Source: Paenibacillus daejeonensis DSM 15491
GTDB lineage: Bacteria > Bacillota > Bacilli > Paenibacillales > Paenibacillaceae
Assembly: GCF_000378385.1 (NCBI RefSeq)
Contig: NZ_KB899666.1
Coordinates: forward strand, 248,001 to 312,000
Length of the DNA stretch: 64,000 nucleotides
Direction of reading: 5' to 3'
Positions 1-9,882 of this stretch are shown piece by piece. Position numbers and translations under genes: made by a program. The notes under the pieces are model-generated. The model was not told where the DNA came from and made no database searches. It was given only the letters and a program-made list of their open reading frames with translations. The first letter of the stretch is position 1. Each line of letters opens with the position of its first letter.

Positions 1-3000
1 CTCCTCCGGCCCCAGGAGCTCCAGGCGCGCATCATGCGTCACCCGTGCTGCCCATCCGGTATGGAAATTCTCCATTCGATTTCTTCCTATGTACAGATAG
101 CCGTACTGATCAGTCGGGACGGGTCTGCCTTGCTTATTCAGAATCAGACCATAGACGCGATCATCCGTTATCCCATAGTCCGCACGCTTCAGCCCGAGCT
201 TGGCTTCCAGCTCATTCAGCTCCACATGGGTCATAGCCTGTTCAGCTGCAAACACATCGCTTGAGACGAACATTTGCAATTCATCCAGCTGCTGCTCCGG
301 CTGCGCGCACCATTGGGATACGATATCCAAGTACAGGTCCAGCCACCGCACCACCGTCGGTCTGGCCAACATGTCACTGTTATAATCAATGTCGAATACC
401 GCTTTGCCGTCGAGCTCGATAATGTTGAAGAATAAATCGTACATTGAGCTCTCTACTTCAACCGGCTGCAGGCTCATCGTCGTCCCTACAAAGGACTTGG
501 TCTGCGGCATCCGGTCCATGTTGAACATGACGTTCATACGCGGATGGACAATGCTGCCTTCGTGATCCACCGCATCGAGCGCTACATTGTGAATCCCATC
601 GAGCTGCTTGAACCGTTCCCGGTTATAAGCGGCAAGCGTAGCCAGCGTAGCCCGCTCATTTACATGCGCCACTACCGGGAGAATCGAAACACAGTTGCCG
701 ATGAGCGCTTTGGGCGCGACCGTCGCCTGACCGGCGAACGGTACGCCTACTGCAAACTGCTGCTGCTGGGTAATCTCGTGCAGCATCGCCTGATAAGCGG
801 ACAGCAGCACCATGAACGGACTGCATCTGGAGGCGGCAGCTGCCTTTCTCACCTTCTTCAGCCATTGCTCGTCAGTGGTATGCGTAATCCGCTCGCCCCG
901 ACCGGCATGTGCCTCCGCCATCACATCCTTGGTTGGCAGCGCGAGCTCGTGATCACAGCCCGCCAGGTAGTCCTCCCAGAACTGAAGGACCTCCTGCTTG
1001 TCCAGCTTGCCGACTAGCGCCTCGTGGTTATGAAGAAACTCCCGGTAGCTGACGACCTCGCCCAGGCTCGGCGATGTACCAGTCCGGAATGAGTTATAAG
1101 CTTCAATCAATTCCTCGCAGAACAAGGAAAGCGACCAGCCGTCTGCGATGAAGTGATGCGCCACCACCAGCAGCTTGCTCTTGCGGGTGTCCTGTTCATT
1201 GCGGAGCAGGAATATCCGGTAGAGCAGCCCATTCACATAGTCAAAAGAATACTTGGTTAAGCCGGACAGCACCTCGGCCTCCGACGATTCCTGAACGGGA
1301 ATGACCGATACGCCCGTCTCGAGGGATGGATTCGGCACCAGCTTCGACATGTCACTGGAGAAGGTATACCGGAGAATCTCATGCCTCGAAGCCATCAGCT
1401 CCGCGGCCTTGTTCAGGTCGCCGGTATTCAGTTCGCCTTCGATTTGCAGCAGGATGCATTGATGAAAGGCGCTTGTGCCCTGATTCATCATTTCGGACGC
1501 AATCATCTTCTGCTGCTCCAGGGTCAGCTCAATCTCTTTTTTTTTAGCGAGTACAGCAGGCTCTTCATTCTTGGCAAAGAACACATGCTTCATGGCGAGG
1601 CAGGAATCTTTCACACCCTTGATGATCCGGTCCATGTCCTCGTCCGTATGACTCGCAGACAAGAAGCAGTTGCGGCCTTCCCAGATATAGATGCCCTTAT
1701 CGAGCAGGTGATAATAGAACATCTCCATGTTCCCTTTGAGCACAAAGCGGAACAGCGAGCCGCAATAGACAATCTCGGCAGGGACGTTCTCTTCTTGGAA
1801 GAAAGCATTCAGCTCATCCGCCAGGCGCTTCGTTCGCTGATTAATGAGCGGGTAGATCGTGTCTGCCTCTTCTCTGATCTTCAGCAGCACCGCTCTGGCC
1901 GCCGCCATCGCAAGCGGATGATGACAGAAGGTACCACCGGCAAACGTTCGTTTGTCTTCATAAGGCGGAACGGAATCATCACCATACTGCCAGACGCCGC
2001 CATCGATGCAGTCCATGACCTCTTGCTTGCCTGCGACGATACCGATTGGCATGCCGCCGCCAACGATTTTGCCGTAGGTGACCAGGTCGGCCTGAATGCC
2101 GAAATATTCCTGAGCTCCGCCCTTCCCTAAGCGGAAGCCGAGAATCATCTCATCGAAGATCAGCTTGATGCCGCTGTTTGCGGTCAGGTCTCTTAACTGA
2201 TGCAGGAATTCACGGGGCTGCAGGTCCGGTCTGCGGCTCTGCACCGGCTCCACCATAACGGCAGCAATCTCATCTGCGTGCTCCGAGATGAACGTCAGGG
2301 ATGCCGGATCGTCGTAATCCAGAATGAACAGGTCATCTACGTAGTTCTGCATGATCCCGCCCGCGATTGGCGAGACGGCATCTTTTTCCCTGCCCATCGG
2401 GTGCATCCCCAGTACACCGTCGAAGGTGCCATGATACGCCCCGGAAAAAATAACGATCTTATCCTTGCCTGTGGCCGCCCGCGCCAGACGCATCGCAACC
2501 ATGACCGCTTCTGTACCGGAGTTAAAGAACGACACCCGCTCTACTCCTGTAAATTCAGAAATGTACTGGGCCACTTCGCCGGACAGCTCCGTAATCAGGC
2601 TGAGCGGAAAGCCCTTGGTCATTTCCTCGCTGATCGCTTCCTTGATGAACTCTGCATTATGGCCGAACAGGCTGACACCAAAATCCATCGTCAAATCGAT
2701 ATAATCATTGCCGTCGATATCGGTAATATGTGCGCCCTGGCTGTTCTGGAACACAAGCTGGTAGACCATTTCCTTGATGGCTGGCCGGAAGCCCGAAATG
2801 TTCCGCCAGTCGGCGTATGGCAGACGGTACTTGGCTGCGAAGGCTTTGGAGCCTGGGGTTTTGGCCGTATAGCGCTCCATCAGCTCCTGAATGTGCTGCT
2901 GCTGTTTCTCGTTGCCCTGCTTCTTGGTCGTTTCTATCCGTTTGTGTGCAATATACGGCTGGTGGCCTGGCGCCGTGCTGTCGTTCTGTGCGGCAGCTTC

Positions 3001-3648
3001 AGCCTTGGGTGCAGCCGCTGCTTGCTGCTCGCGGCTTGCGATTTCCGGAGCGGCTGCTTCGCGCGTGGCTTCGGCGGTCGCCGCCGTAGCTGCTGCGGCT
3101 GTTGCCAGTTCGGCCACGGTCTGGCTGGCGGCGGGGGCCGCAGCCAGCTGTCCGCCGGACAGCATGCGAATCTGGTTGTTCATAATCTGCAGCTGCTGGG
3201 CAAATAGCTGCGTAATATCGGAGGCCGGGCCTTCGGTGACAGGTAACGCCTCCAGCTGTGGTAGCTGTGGCATTTGTGCCATTTGGGGCTCCTGTCTCAC
3301 CGGATGAGCTTCTTGTACAGGGGTAGGCGCGCTTGCTTCAAGCGTACTGGCCAACGCTGGTTCCTGTACTTGCGCGCTGCCCTTGGTGAAATACTCCGGT
3401 GCCAGCTGCGGAACCAAATATTCCGCGATTTCGGCCACGGATGTCAGACGCTCAAAGAACAGGGTGAGCGGAATTTCTACGCCGAATTCCTCCCGAATAT
3501 AGCTGTTCACATCCGTTAGGATGATCGAGTCGGCTCCCAGCTCAATCAAGTTCTCATAAGGATCGATATCTTGGGGTTCCATTCTTGCGGTAGTGGCTAT
3601 TAATTGGGTTAATCGTTCCACTACGAGTTCGTAATTGCTAGCGTCCAA
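1..3648 (-). CDS. Hybrid PKS-NRPS starter protein, ACP-aminotransferase-condensation (partial, runs off left edge)
   Basis: An open frame of 1216 codons reaches the left edge without a stop. Domain order seen: acyl carrier protein with phosphopantetheine Ser41 in GADSI; an Ala/Gln-rich linker (about 90-240); a class III PLP aminotransferase (about 245-680) with Lys527 in YGKIVGGGMPIG; a condensation domain with HHFIADG at 831-837. This is the second half of the MycA/ItuA starter protein, where the aminotransferase turns a beta-keto acyl-ACP into a beta-amino fatty acid and the C domain joins it to the first amino acid. The TTG start at 3648 is chosen because GAGGTG lies 6 nt upstream; a GTG at 3657 is the alternative. 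It follows the FAAL-KS gene across a 236-bp gap filled by a structured repeat. The adenylation domain and the rest of the assembly line lie outside the window. Confidence 0.9.
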   Translation of the reverse strand, partial: MDASNYELVVERLTQLIATTARMEPQDIDPYENLIELGADSIILTDVNSYIREEFGVEIPLTLFFERLTSVAEIAEYLVPQLAPEYFTKGSAQVQEPALASTLEASAPTPVQEAHPVRQEPQMAQMPQLPQLEALPVTEGPASDITQLFAQQLQIMNNQIRMLSGGQLAAAPAASQTVAELATAAAATAATAEATREAAAPEIASREQQAAAAPKAEAAAQNDSTAPGHQPYIAHKRIETTKKQGNEKQQQHIQELMERYTAKTPGSKAFAAKYRLPYADWRNISGFRPAIKEMVYQLVFQNSQGAHITDIDGNDYIDLTMDFGVSLFGHNAEFIKEAISEEMTKGFPLSLITELSGEVAQYISEFTGVERVSFFNSGTEAVMVAMRLARAATGKDKIVIFSGAYHGTFDGVLGMHPMGREKDAVSPIAGGIMQNYVDDLFILDYDDPASLTFISEHADEIAAVMVEPVQSRRPDLQPREFLHQLRDLTANSGIKLIFDEMILGFRLGKGGAQEYFGIQADLVTYGKIVGGGMPIGIVAGKQEVMDCIDGGVWQYGDDSVPPYEDKRTFAGGTFCHHPLAMAAARAVLLKIREEADTIYPLINQRTKRLADELNAFFQEENVPAEIVYCGSLFRFVLKGNMEMFYYHLLDKGIYIWEGRNCFLSASHTDEDMDRIIKGVKDSCLAMKHVFFAKNEEPAVLAKKKEIELTLEQQKMIASEMMNQGTSAFHQCILLQIEGELNTGDLNKAAELMASRHEILRYTFSSDMSKLVPNPSLETGVSVIPVQESSEAEVLSGLTKYSFDYVNGLLYRIFLLRNEQDTRKSKLLVVAHHFIADGWSLSLFCEELIEAYNSFRTGTSPSLGEVVSYREFLHNHEALVGKLDKQEVLQFWEDYLAGCDHELALPTKDVMAEAHAGRGERITHTTDEQWLKKVRKAAAASRCSPFMVLLSAYQAMLHEITQQQQFAVGVPFAGQATVAPKALIGNCVSILPVVAHVNERATLATLAAYNRERFKQLDGIHNVALDAVDHEGSIVHPRMNVMFNMDRMPQTKSFVGTTMSLQPVEVESSMYDLFFNIIELDGKAVFDIDYNSDMLARPTVVRWLDLYLDIVSQWCAQPEQQLDELQMFVSSDVFAAEQAMTHVELNELEAKLGLKRADYGITDDRVYGLILNKQGRPVPTDQYGYLYIGRNRMENFHTGWAARVTHDARLELLGPEE

Positions 3649-3680
3649 TACCCTCACCTCATGCCCAGTTTTTAGATTGC

Positions 3681-3862
3681 TTCGTAACACCTTCAGTCAC
3701 AGAACGTTCTTCCGATCGCTGTTGTTCCCGGATTTCTTGATTTTTGGACCCCCTCAAGGGGGGAAATCCGGGAAAGCGTATGCTTCCGAAGCGAGCTTTT
3801 CTGCGAAAAGCTTTCAGGCGAGCGCTTCGCTTCTCCATCACATTCCGTGCCTTTCAGGCTTC
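3681..3862 (-). repeat. Structured intergenic repeat, copy 1 (long form)
   Basis: This fills the gap between the FAAL-KS and ACP-aminotransferase genes. Read on the minus strand it has the family's order: GCC/GGC hairpin, AGCTTTTCGCAGAAAAGCT-like hairpin, long stem TTCCCGGATTTC/GAAATCCGGGAA enclosing a CCCCC/GGGGG hairpin, then CGATC-GGAA-GAACG. It is in the sense orientation of the operon. Short reading frames across it are chance products of the repeat. Confidence 0.85.
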
Positions 3863-3884
3863 TAGAGTAATCTGTATTTTCTAT

Positions 3885-6800
3885 TTAGAAATTAGGCCAG
3901 CATCTTTCTTGTTTGAATTTATAGGTTGGCAGGCTGACTCTGCGGACGTCTTGTTGGTTGAACCATTCTTGCCAGCTAGGGTCGGCTCCTCGAACGTATA
4001 GTTCGCTCAGCTTGCGAAGGAATGATTCCCGATCCTCCGGTTGCGGCTTGTTCAGCCAGTCGGCAATGCTGGTCTGGGTTGCTTGCTTCAGTTGCTCGGA
4101 TTCGTCCTCGGTCCATTCGCCCCATTGGCGGGTCTTGCGGGTATGGCCCACGACTTTGGCCATCCCGACATACCGGTTGGCGCTGCGATCATTGGACCAC
4201 TCATAGGCTTCCAGTTTGCTTAGCAGCTCTTCGGTATCGCTGACGAGCAGGGCCAGCCTGTAAGGGTAATGACCACGGCCCGTTGCAGCGGTGTAGCTGA
4301 TGTCCGAGAGCCGGATGCCGTCATGGCGCGACAGATAGTCCACATACGCTCGAACCAGCTCTTGCAGGCTTTCTTTGGATGCCGCCGAGAGGACAAACGG
4401 GAAGAGCTCGCGGGCTTCAGCAGGCCGCTCCGGCTCCTGATATTCCTCCAGAATGGTATGGCAATTCGTGCCCGAGAAGCCGAAATTGCTCACACCGCAT
4501 CTGCGCGGAAGTTGTTCGGTCTCCCACGGCTTAAATTGCGTATTCACATAGAAAGGCGATTGCTCAAACGGAATCCGATGATTAAGGGCCTGAATGTTCA
4601 CTGTTGCAGGAATCATTTTATGGGTAAGCATCAAGCTGCACTTCATAATACTGATCAGTCCAGACGCCGCATACAGGTGACCGATATTGGATTTCACGGA
4701 GCCAATCGCGCAGCTCTGACGCTGCTCCGCCTTGGTCGCAAATGCCTGCATCAGCGCATGGACCTCAATCGGATCGCCCAGCTTCGTCCCCGTACCGTGT
4801 GCTTCAATATATGAAATGTGGTCTGGCTGAAGCTCTGCCTTGGCCAATGTTTCAGTTACAAGTGCGGTCTGTGCTTCCGGATTAGGTGCCGACAACCCGA
4901 CGGAATAGCCATCCTGGTTGCTATGCGCGGCGCGGATAATGGCATAAATCTGATCGTTGTCTTCCACCGCCTGTTCGTAAGGCTTGATCAGTACGGAGAC
5001 AATGCCCTCTCCTTCGCCCGTACCATCTGCATCCTCTGCGAACGGCCTGGTATGTCCATCGGAGGATTCAATCCCCACGTCATCATGGGAGAGGACCGGC
5101 AGCACCTTCAGCTGCACACCGCCCACGATGGCCTGTTCGCAATCTCCGTTAGCAATCCCCTGGCAGGCCAGGTTCAGTGCTGACATGGAGGACGAACATG
5201 CGCTGTCCACCAGCATGCTTGGTCCCTTGAAGTCCATAAAGTAGGACAGCCGCCCGCTAATATTTGCACTTAGTACGCCCGTCGCTGTCTGCGTCTCCTG
5301 CGAATGCTTGAGCATGTCCTGATAGTGGCCGCCGTCCAAATCTGCAATATAGCCGACATAGACGCCCGTTCTGCTCGATCGCAGCGCTTCTCCTCCATAC
5401 CCCGCATGCTCCATCGCCGTATAGGCGGTTTGCAGGAACAAACGTTGGGAAGGCGACATCGCAATCGCTTCGCGTTTCATTATTTTGAAGAACTCATGAT
5501 CAAAGGTATCAATCGCATAGAGGAAGCCCGATTCGCGAATGCCTTTGGCTTCGGTGTCTCCCCTGCTGCTCATGTAAGCTTCGACATCCTTCATGCGTAC
5601 AGAAGACAGCGGGCCAACACTCTCCACACCGCCGCACAAGTTGCTCCAGAACTGCTCGACATCCGCCGCACCGGGTACATTCGCAGCCATACCGATAATA
5701 GCCATCGCCGGGCTGTGCCCGTTCACACGTTCTCTCTGCTTCGGTGGCGCCTGCCCTGTCCTGCTTGGCTGTCTGTCAGCCTCCGTCTCACAGAGGTATG
5801 CAGCCAGCTTTCTTACGCTGGAGTGCGTGAAGAAATCTTCGACTTTGATCGTCTGCGGGTACGTATCATCCAATCGTGCTGCAATCTGATTGAGCAGCAG
5901 CGAATTAATGCCGTATTCAAAGAAATTATCATTCAACCCAATCGGCCATTCAGGTGCAAGCTCCTGGCAGATGGCCAGAATGTCGCGCTCCACCTCTCGC
6001 TGCTTGTCCTGCTGCGCTGCAACCGACTGCTCCACCGCTTGGTTCTGCTCGGCCGTTGCCCCCAGGCTTCCGCCACCGCATTCCTTGAGCAGCTCTGTGA
6101 ATTCACCATTCTCGAACCGCTGCTTGAGCACATAACGCATCAGCTTGCCACTGGATGTTTTGGGGATTTGCCCGACTGGTATGACGTAGTCCAACATCAG
6201 TCCAATGCTTCGGGAGAAATGCTCCCGTAGCTTGCCAATCAGCGGTACGAACTTGCTTACGTCTCCTTTATGTACAACAAATGCCGCGAGCTTGTCCCGC
6301 TCTGCATCCTTATCCTGTACCGAGCAGATGGCGACCTTATTGATCTCTACCTTCTCTACTTTACTGGCGATGCGCTCCAGATCATGCGAGAAATAATTCT
6401 GGCCATTCACAATGACGAGATCCTGCAAGCGTCCAATGACAACCAGCCTGCCGTTGCACAAGAAGCCGATGTCACCCGTCCGGTACCATCCGTCTTTTGT
6501 GCGGCTGTCCCGGTTCGCCTGCTCATTAACATAATAGCCCTTGGATACATTCCCGCCTCTGATTTGAATCAGACCGAGCGTATCCTCGCCAAGCACGTTG
6601 TCGTCCTCATCCGTCAACCGGAACTCGCAGTTCTTGACCGGGAAACCCTCGTCCACATAGCAGGCGGCATCGGGATCGTTCTCATCGGTCATATAGTTCA
6701 CCGGGCTGCCAACCGTCATCTGATTACGGTCAATGACCACCCGGGTAATCTGCTCTTCTCTGTAGTCTGGGAACGCTACAGCCAGTGATGCTTCGGCCAT

Positions 6801-7805
6801 CCCATAGACCGGGAACATGACGGAGGGCTTCATGCCGTATTTCGCCGTCTTCTCCAGGAATTCATCGCATACCTTGACCGAGATCGGCTCCGCTCCATTG
6901 AAGATCAGACGCACGGAGGAGAAATCGAAGGTTTTATTGCGGCTCCGTTCCATGGCCATCAATGAGAATTTCAAGCCGAAATTCGGTGAGGTCAGGATCG
7001 TCGCTTGAACCTCCGAGATTTTGTCCAGCCAAAGGGCCGGCCTCATGACGAACAGCTTCGTCTCCATCGTATACTGCACCATATTCGCTGCCGTCACGGC
7101 CAGGTGACAGCCGATCAAGCCCATATCATGGGTCAGCGGCATCCACGATACGATCGTATCCTCCGGTCCCAAGGCGGCTCCCTCAATCATCGCATCGATG
7201 TTCGTGATCAGATTGGCATGCGTCAGCACCACACCCTTCGGCATCCCCGTGGAACCGGACGAGAACTGGATAAAAGCTGTATCCTCAGGCTGAGCCTCGT
7301 GAATGCTGCCTGCTCCACCCTCATAACCAAACGCTTCGTCGATATCCAGAAAGCGGCTTGCCAGCGAGTCATAATCGTACCCGCCCTGCTCCGCAAACGT
7401 TTTGAGCTTGGGCAGTGCTCCGGACTTGCCTATCACCACGCCATCTCCGAGAATCTGCAGCACATGATACAGCTTGCGGCGGTATTCATCCTTCTCCTCT
7501 GCGACAATCGGAACAGGGACGATGCCCCCCATCACGCTGGCCCAGAACATATGTATAAAGTGATAATTATCCTCCAGTTGAAAGACCAGATGATCGCCTT
7601 GCTTCAGTCCCTTGCTCTGCAGATACCCCAACAGAATTAACGATGTATCAAATAATTGCTGATACGAGCAATAGACCTCTTCCGACTTGCTCTTAATAAA
7701 ACCAATGCCTCTGTCCTCCACCTCCCGCTTCATTTGAAACAGCTCGGTCAGCGTGGCGGCCTTTATCTGTAACGGACTAATGGATGGACTACTCAATGGG
7801 TTCAC
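3885..7805 (-). CDS. Fatty acyl-AMP ligase - ACP - ketosynthase starter protein of a lipopeptide synthase
   Basis: 1306 residues. The N-terminal 580 or so form an AMP-forming fatty acyl ligase (SSGSTGMPKGVV motif) that would activate a fatty acid. An ACP follows with Ser635 in YGINSLLL. A ketosynthase spans about 705-1130 with Cys870 in DSACSSS and the His motifs EAHGTGT and NIGHLYAASG, then a C-terminal linker. In the iturin/mycosubtilin family this order loads a fatty acid and extends it with malonate to a beta-keto acyl chain. The ACP-aminotransferase-C part, normally fused behind it, is here a separate gene. GGGAGTG sits 6 nt before the ATG. Upstream is a 790-bp spacer full of repeats. 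Substrate chain length cannot be read from the sequence. Confidence 0.92.
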   Translation of the reverse strand: MNPLSSPSISPLQIKAATLTELFQMKREVEDRGIGFIKSKSEEVYCSYQQLFDTSLILLGYLQSKGLKQGDHLVFQLEDNYHFIHMFWASVMGGIVPVPIVAEEKDEYRRKLYHVLQILGDGVVIGKSGALPKLKTFAEQGGYDYDSLASRFLDIDEAFGYEGGAGSIHEAQPEDTAFIQFSSGSTGMPKGVVLTHANLITNIDAMIEGAALGPEDTIVSWMPLTHDMGLIGCHLAVTAANMVQYTMETKLFVMRPALWLDKISEVQATILTSPNFGLKFSLMAMERSRNKTFDFSSVRLIFNGAEPISVKVCDEFLEKTAKYGMKPSVMFPVYGMAEASLAVAFPDYREEQITRVVIDRNQMTVGSPVNYMTDENDPDAACYVDEGFPVKNCEFRLTDEDDNVLGEDTLGLIQIRGGNVSKGYYVNEQANRDSRTKDGWYRTGDIGFLCNGRLVVIGRLQDLVIVNGQNYFSHDLERIASKVEKVEINKVAICSVQDKDAERDKLAAFVVHKGDVSKFVPLIGKLREHFSRSIGLMLDYVIPVGQIPKTSSGKLMRYVLKQRFENGEFTELLKECGGGSLGATAEQNQAVEQSVAAQQDKQREVERDILAICQELAPEWPIGLNDNFFEYGINSLLLNQIAARLDDTYPQTIKVEDFFTHSSVRKLAAYLCETEADRQPSRTGQAPPKQRERVNGHSPAMAIIGMAANVPGAADVEQFWSNLCGGVESVGPLSSVRMKDVEAYMSSRGDTEAKGIRESGFLYAIDTFDHEFFKIMKREAIAMSPSQRLFLQTAYTAMEHAGYGGEALRSSRTGVYVGYIADLDGGHYQDMLKHSQETQTATGVLSANISGRLSYFMDFKGPSMLVDSACSSSMSALNLACQGIANGDCEQAIVGGVQLKVLPVLSHDDVGIESSDGHTRPFAEDADGTGEGEGIVSVLIKPYEQAVEDNDQIYAIIRAAHSNQDGYSVGLSAPNPEAQTALVTETLAKAELQPDHISYIEAHGTGTKLGDPIEVHALMQAFATKAEQRQSCAIGSVKSNIGHLYAASGLISIMKCSLMLTHKMIPATVNIQALNHRIPFEQSPFYVNTQFKPWETEQLPRRCGVSNFGFSGTNCHTILEEYQEPERPAEARELFPFVLSAASKESLQELVRAYVDYLSRHDGIRLSDISYTAATGRGHYPYRLALLVSDTEELLSKLEAYEWSNDRSANRYVGMAKVVGHTRKTRQWGEWTEDESEQLKQATQTSIADWLNKPQPEDRESFLRKLSELYVRGADPSWQEWFNQQDVRRVSLPTYKFKQERCWPNF

Positions 7806-8344
7806 TCCCTATTGATGATTGTTCATTAATTTCCTTTTTTAAATATGAAGCCTATAGAGCGAACCTGTTTCTTATCAGGCTTTTAATAATAACGCCTGAC
7901 TGCGTCCTTGAAGTTCATCGTAGCTTTGAGTCTCATGTGCAACGCACGCTCGGCTTTTTGCGCACCTCTCAGCTAGGGGCTCGAGGCATGGGCGATCAGG
8001 AAGGGCCGTTGAAGCGCCATTGAAGGAATGTTGAGGGCCCTCCGCCCGTCTTCCCGGTAACCCCTCCCGCTCTAACGCTTGCCACAGAGCCTTAGCAACC
8101 TTTTTTTACCCGTTTCCCATCCTAACGCTTGCCACGTGACGTTAGCGGCATAATTGGGCTCGTTTTAGCTCGTTTTAACCTCTTTTTCGCTTCTAAGGCT
8201 TCGTGGCAAGCGTTACAGCCGCGCTCGTGCCCAAATCGACCGCTAAGCGCTCCCCACAAGCGTTACATACTTGGCCCCCTCCTCCGGCTCGACCTCCCCA
8301 GGCTTTTAGGTCACTCGTGGACGTCCGTCTTCTCTTCACGCATG
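7806..8344. repeat. Intergenic spacer with TAACGCTTGCCAC palindromic repeats
   Basis: First half of a 790-bp non-coding gap inside the biosynthetic operon. TAACGCTTGCCAC occurs twice in direct orientation (about 8074 and 8124) and then in inverted form as GTGGCAAGCGTTACA (about 8199) and CACAAGCGTTACA (about 8258), so the stretch can fold into long hairpins. A 6-bp inverted repeat TCAGGC/GCCTGA lies at 7875-7899. No credible gene or clear promoter was found. Confidence 0.6.
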
Positions 8345-8583
8345 AATCCTCCGGCCAAAAGGCCGGAGAGGCACGGAATCGAATCTGGTCCACGCTTTCT
8401 GGAAGAAAGCGACTTCGGGAGCATACGCTACGAAGCGTTCGCCTGAGAGCTTTTCGCAGAAAAGCTAGCTTCGAAAGCATAAGCTGTCCCCGGATTTCAA
8501 CCGCTAAAGCGGTTAGATAATCAAGAAATCTGGGGACAACAGCGATCGTAAGATCGATCCGTGACTGTAGGCTTCCTGTTTCA
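8345..8583 (+). repeat. Structured intergenic repeat, copy 2 (long form)
   Basis: It lies just downstream of the stop of the diaminobutyrate aminotransferase gene and is antisense to that operon. It has a CTCCGGCC-AAAA-GGCCGGAG hairpin, CGCTTTCT/AGAAAGCG, AGCTTTTCGCAGAAAAGCT, the long stem GTCCCCGGATTTC/GAAATCTGGGGAC around AACCGC/GCGGTT, and CGATC-GTAA-GATCG. Confidence 0.85.
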
Positions 8584-8596
8584 ACAACCTGACTTA

Positions 8597-9868
8597 TTAG
8601 GAGTGGGCTACTAGGCTGACCAGATGCTCCTGCATAACCTCACTCAGAATATCCAAGCCCTGCATAAGATTGGCTTCCTCAATCGTTAACGGCGGCAATA
8701 GCTTGATTACCGCATCCTCTCTGCCCGCTCGCTCAACGATCAACCCTCTGTTGAAGCACTCCGATACAATGGTGCGCGTCAGATCCGACCCTCCAACCTT
8801 GGCCATGTCAATGCCCCAGATCATGCCGATGCCGCGAATCTCAATGTCCTTATGCAAGGCAGCAACCTTGGATTGCAGCACCTGCCTGATGGTTGCCTCA
8901 TGCCTCTGCACCTGCCGGTCCAGATCCATCATCTCCCGCAGCTCCAACGCAGCAATCGATGTTACAAACGCCAGCTGATTGCCACGGAATGTCCCGTTGT
9001 GTTCTCCGGCACTCCACAGGTCTAGCTCCGGCTTCATCAGCAGCAGCGACATGGGCAAGCCATAACCGCTAATGGACTTAGACAGGGTGACGATGTCGGG
9101 GACAATACCCGCGTGCTCAAACGAGAAGAAGCTTCCGGTTCTGCCGCAGCCCACCTGAATGTCATCGCAGATTAACAGGATGTCATACTTGCGGCAGAGC
9201 TTCTCCAAACTTTTCATCCAGTCACTCGATACCGGAATGATACCTCCTTCTGCCTGTACCGACTCAAAAATAATGGCCGCCGGAACCTCGATGCCCGAGT
9301 GATCATCCGTCAACACGTTCTCGATATAATCAATGGTGTCGAAGCTGCCCATGAAGCCGTGCGGGTACGGCATGAACGTCACGTTATTCAGCGGCATGCC
9401 CGCCCCTTTTCTGCTGCTTCTGCTGCTGGTAGCAGACAAGCTACCAATCGACATGCCATGGAAGGCACCCATGAAGGAGAAGATCGTCTCTCTTTTCTTC
9501 ACTTTTCTGGCCAGCTTGAGCGCTGCTTCTACCGCATTCGTACCCGTTGATCCGCAAAACTGCAGCTTGTAGTCCAACCCTCTGGGCGCCAGTACGCTGC
9601 TTACGAACTTGTCGATGAAAGCTCGCTTGGCACCTGTATACATGTCCAATCCATGTGTAATTCCATCGGATTGAATGTAAGCCAGCAGCTGCGACTTGAT
9701 ATAGTCATTGTTGTGGCCATAGTTCAGCGCACCTGCGCCGGCAAAAAAATCAATATAGGTCTTGCCCGATTCGGCATAAATGTTCTCATTCTTAGCTGTC
9801 GTGAACACATCATCGAACAGTCGGCAGTAGGAACGAACATTGGATTCGTGAGTCTCAAATGTCAGCAC
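8597..9868 (-). CDS. Diaminobutyrate-2-oxoglutarate aminotransferase (EctB-like)
   Basis: About 423 residues of class III PLP aminotransferase closely resembling EctB-type enzymes: N-terminal ESNVRSYCR, the IDFFAGAGALNYGHNN block, ICDDIQVGCGRTG and the PLP lysine Lys264 in TLSKSISGYGLPM. The family makes L-2,4-diaminobutyrate (Dab) from aspartate semialdehyde and glutamate. No ectA or ectC gene is adjacent, so the likely role is supplying Dab to the lipopeptide assembly line rather than making ectoine. GTG at 9868 is preferred because AAGGGG lies 10 nt upstream and the product then begins like EctB; an ATG at 9877 sits too close to that site. It follows the thioesterase gene in one operon. 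Confidence 0.88.
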   Translation of the reverse strand: MLTFETHESNVRSYCRLFDDVFTTAKNENIYAESGKTYIDFFAGAGALNYGHNNDYIKSQLLAYIQSDGITHGLDMYTGAKRAFIDKFVSSVLAPRGLDYKLQFCGSTGTNAVEAALKLARKVKKRETIFSFMGAFHGMSIGSLSATSSRSSRKGAGMPLNNVTFMPYPHGFMGSFDTIDYIENVLTDDHSGIEVPAAIIFESVQAEGGIIPVSSDWMKSLEKLCRKYDILLICDDIQVGCGRTGSFFSFEHAGIVPDIVTLSKSISGYGLPMSLLLMKPELDLWSAGEHNGTFRGNQLAFVTSIAALELREMMDLDRQVQRHEATIRQVLQSKVAALHKDIEIRGIGMIWGIDMAKVGGSDLTRTIVSECFNRGLIVERAGREDAVIKLLPPLTIEEANLMQGLDILSEVMQEHLVSLVAHS

Positions 9869-9882
9869 GATACACATTCCCC

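Noticed and set aside
2200-3207. 335-codon plus-strand open frame
   Set aside because: Opposite the aminotransferase and linker of the PKS-NRPS protein, whose motifs are clear; the plus frame becomes Cys/Gly low complexity over the Ala-rich linker.
3681-3862. Repeat family as typical REP/RAYT elements
   Set aside because: The copies are much longer than REPs, lack the GTAG head, and no RAYT-type transposase is seen in the window; this remains open for the rest of the genome.
8193-8520. Open frames of about 95-105 codons on both strands
   Set aside because: They fall on structured repeat copy 2, and similar false frames appear at every other copy (for example 49510-49811).
8597-9868. Ectoine biosynthesis locus
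   Set aside because: Only the EctB-like enzyme is present; no ectA or ectC nearby, and the gene lies in a lipopeptide operon.
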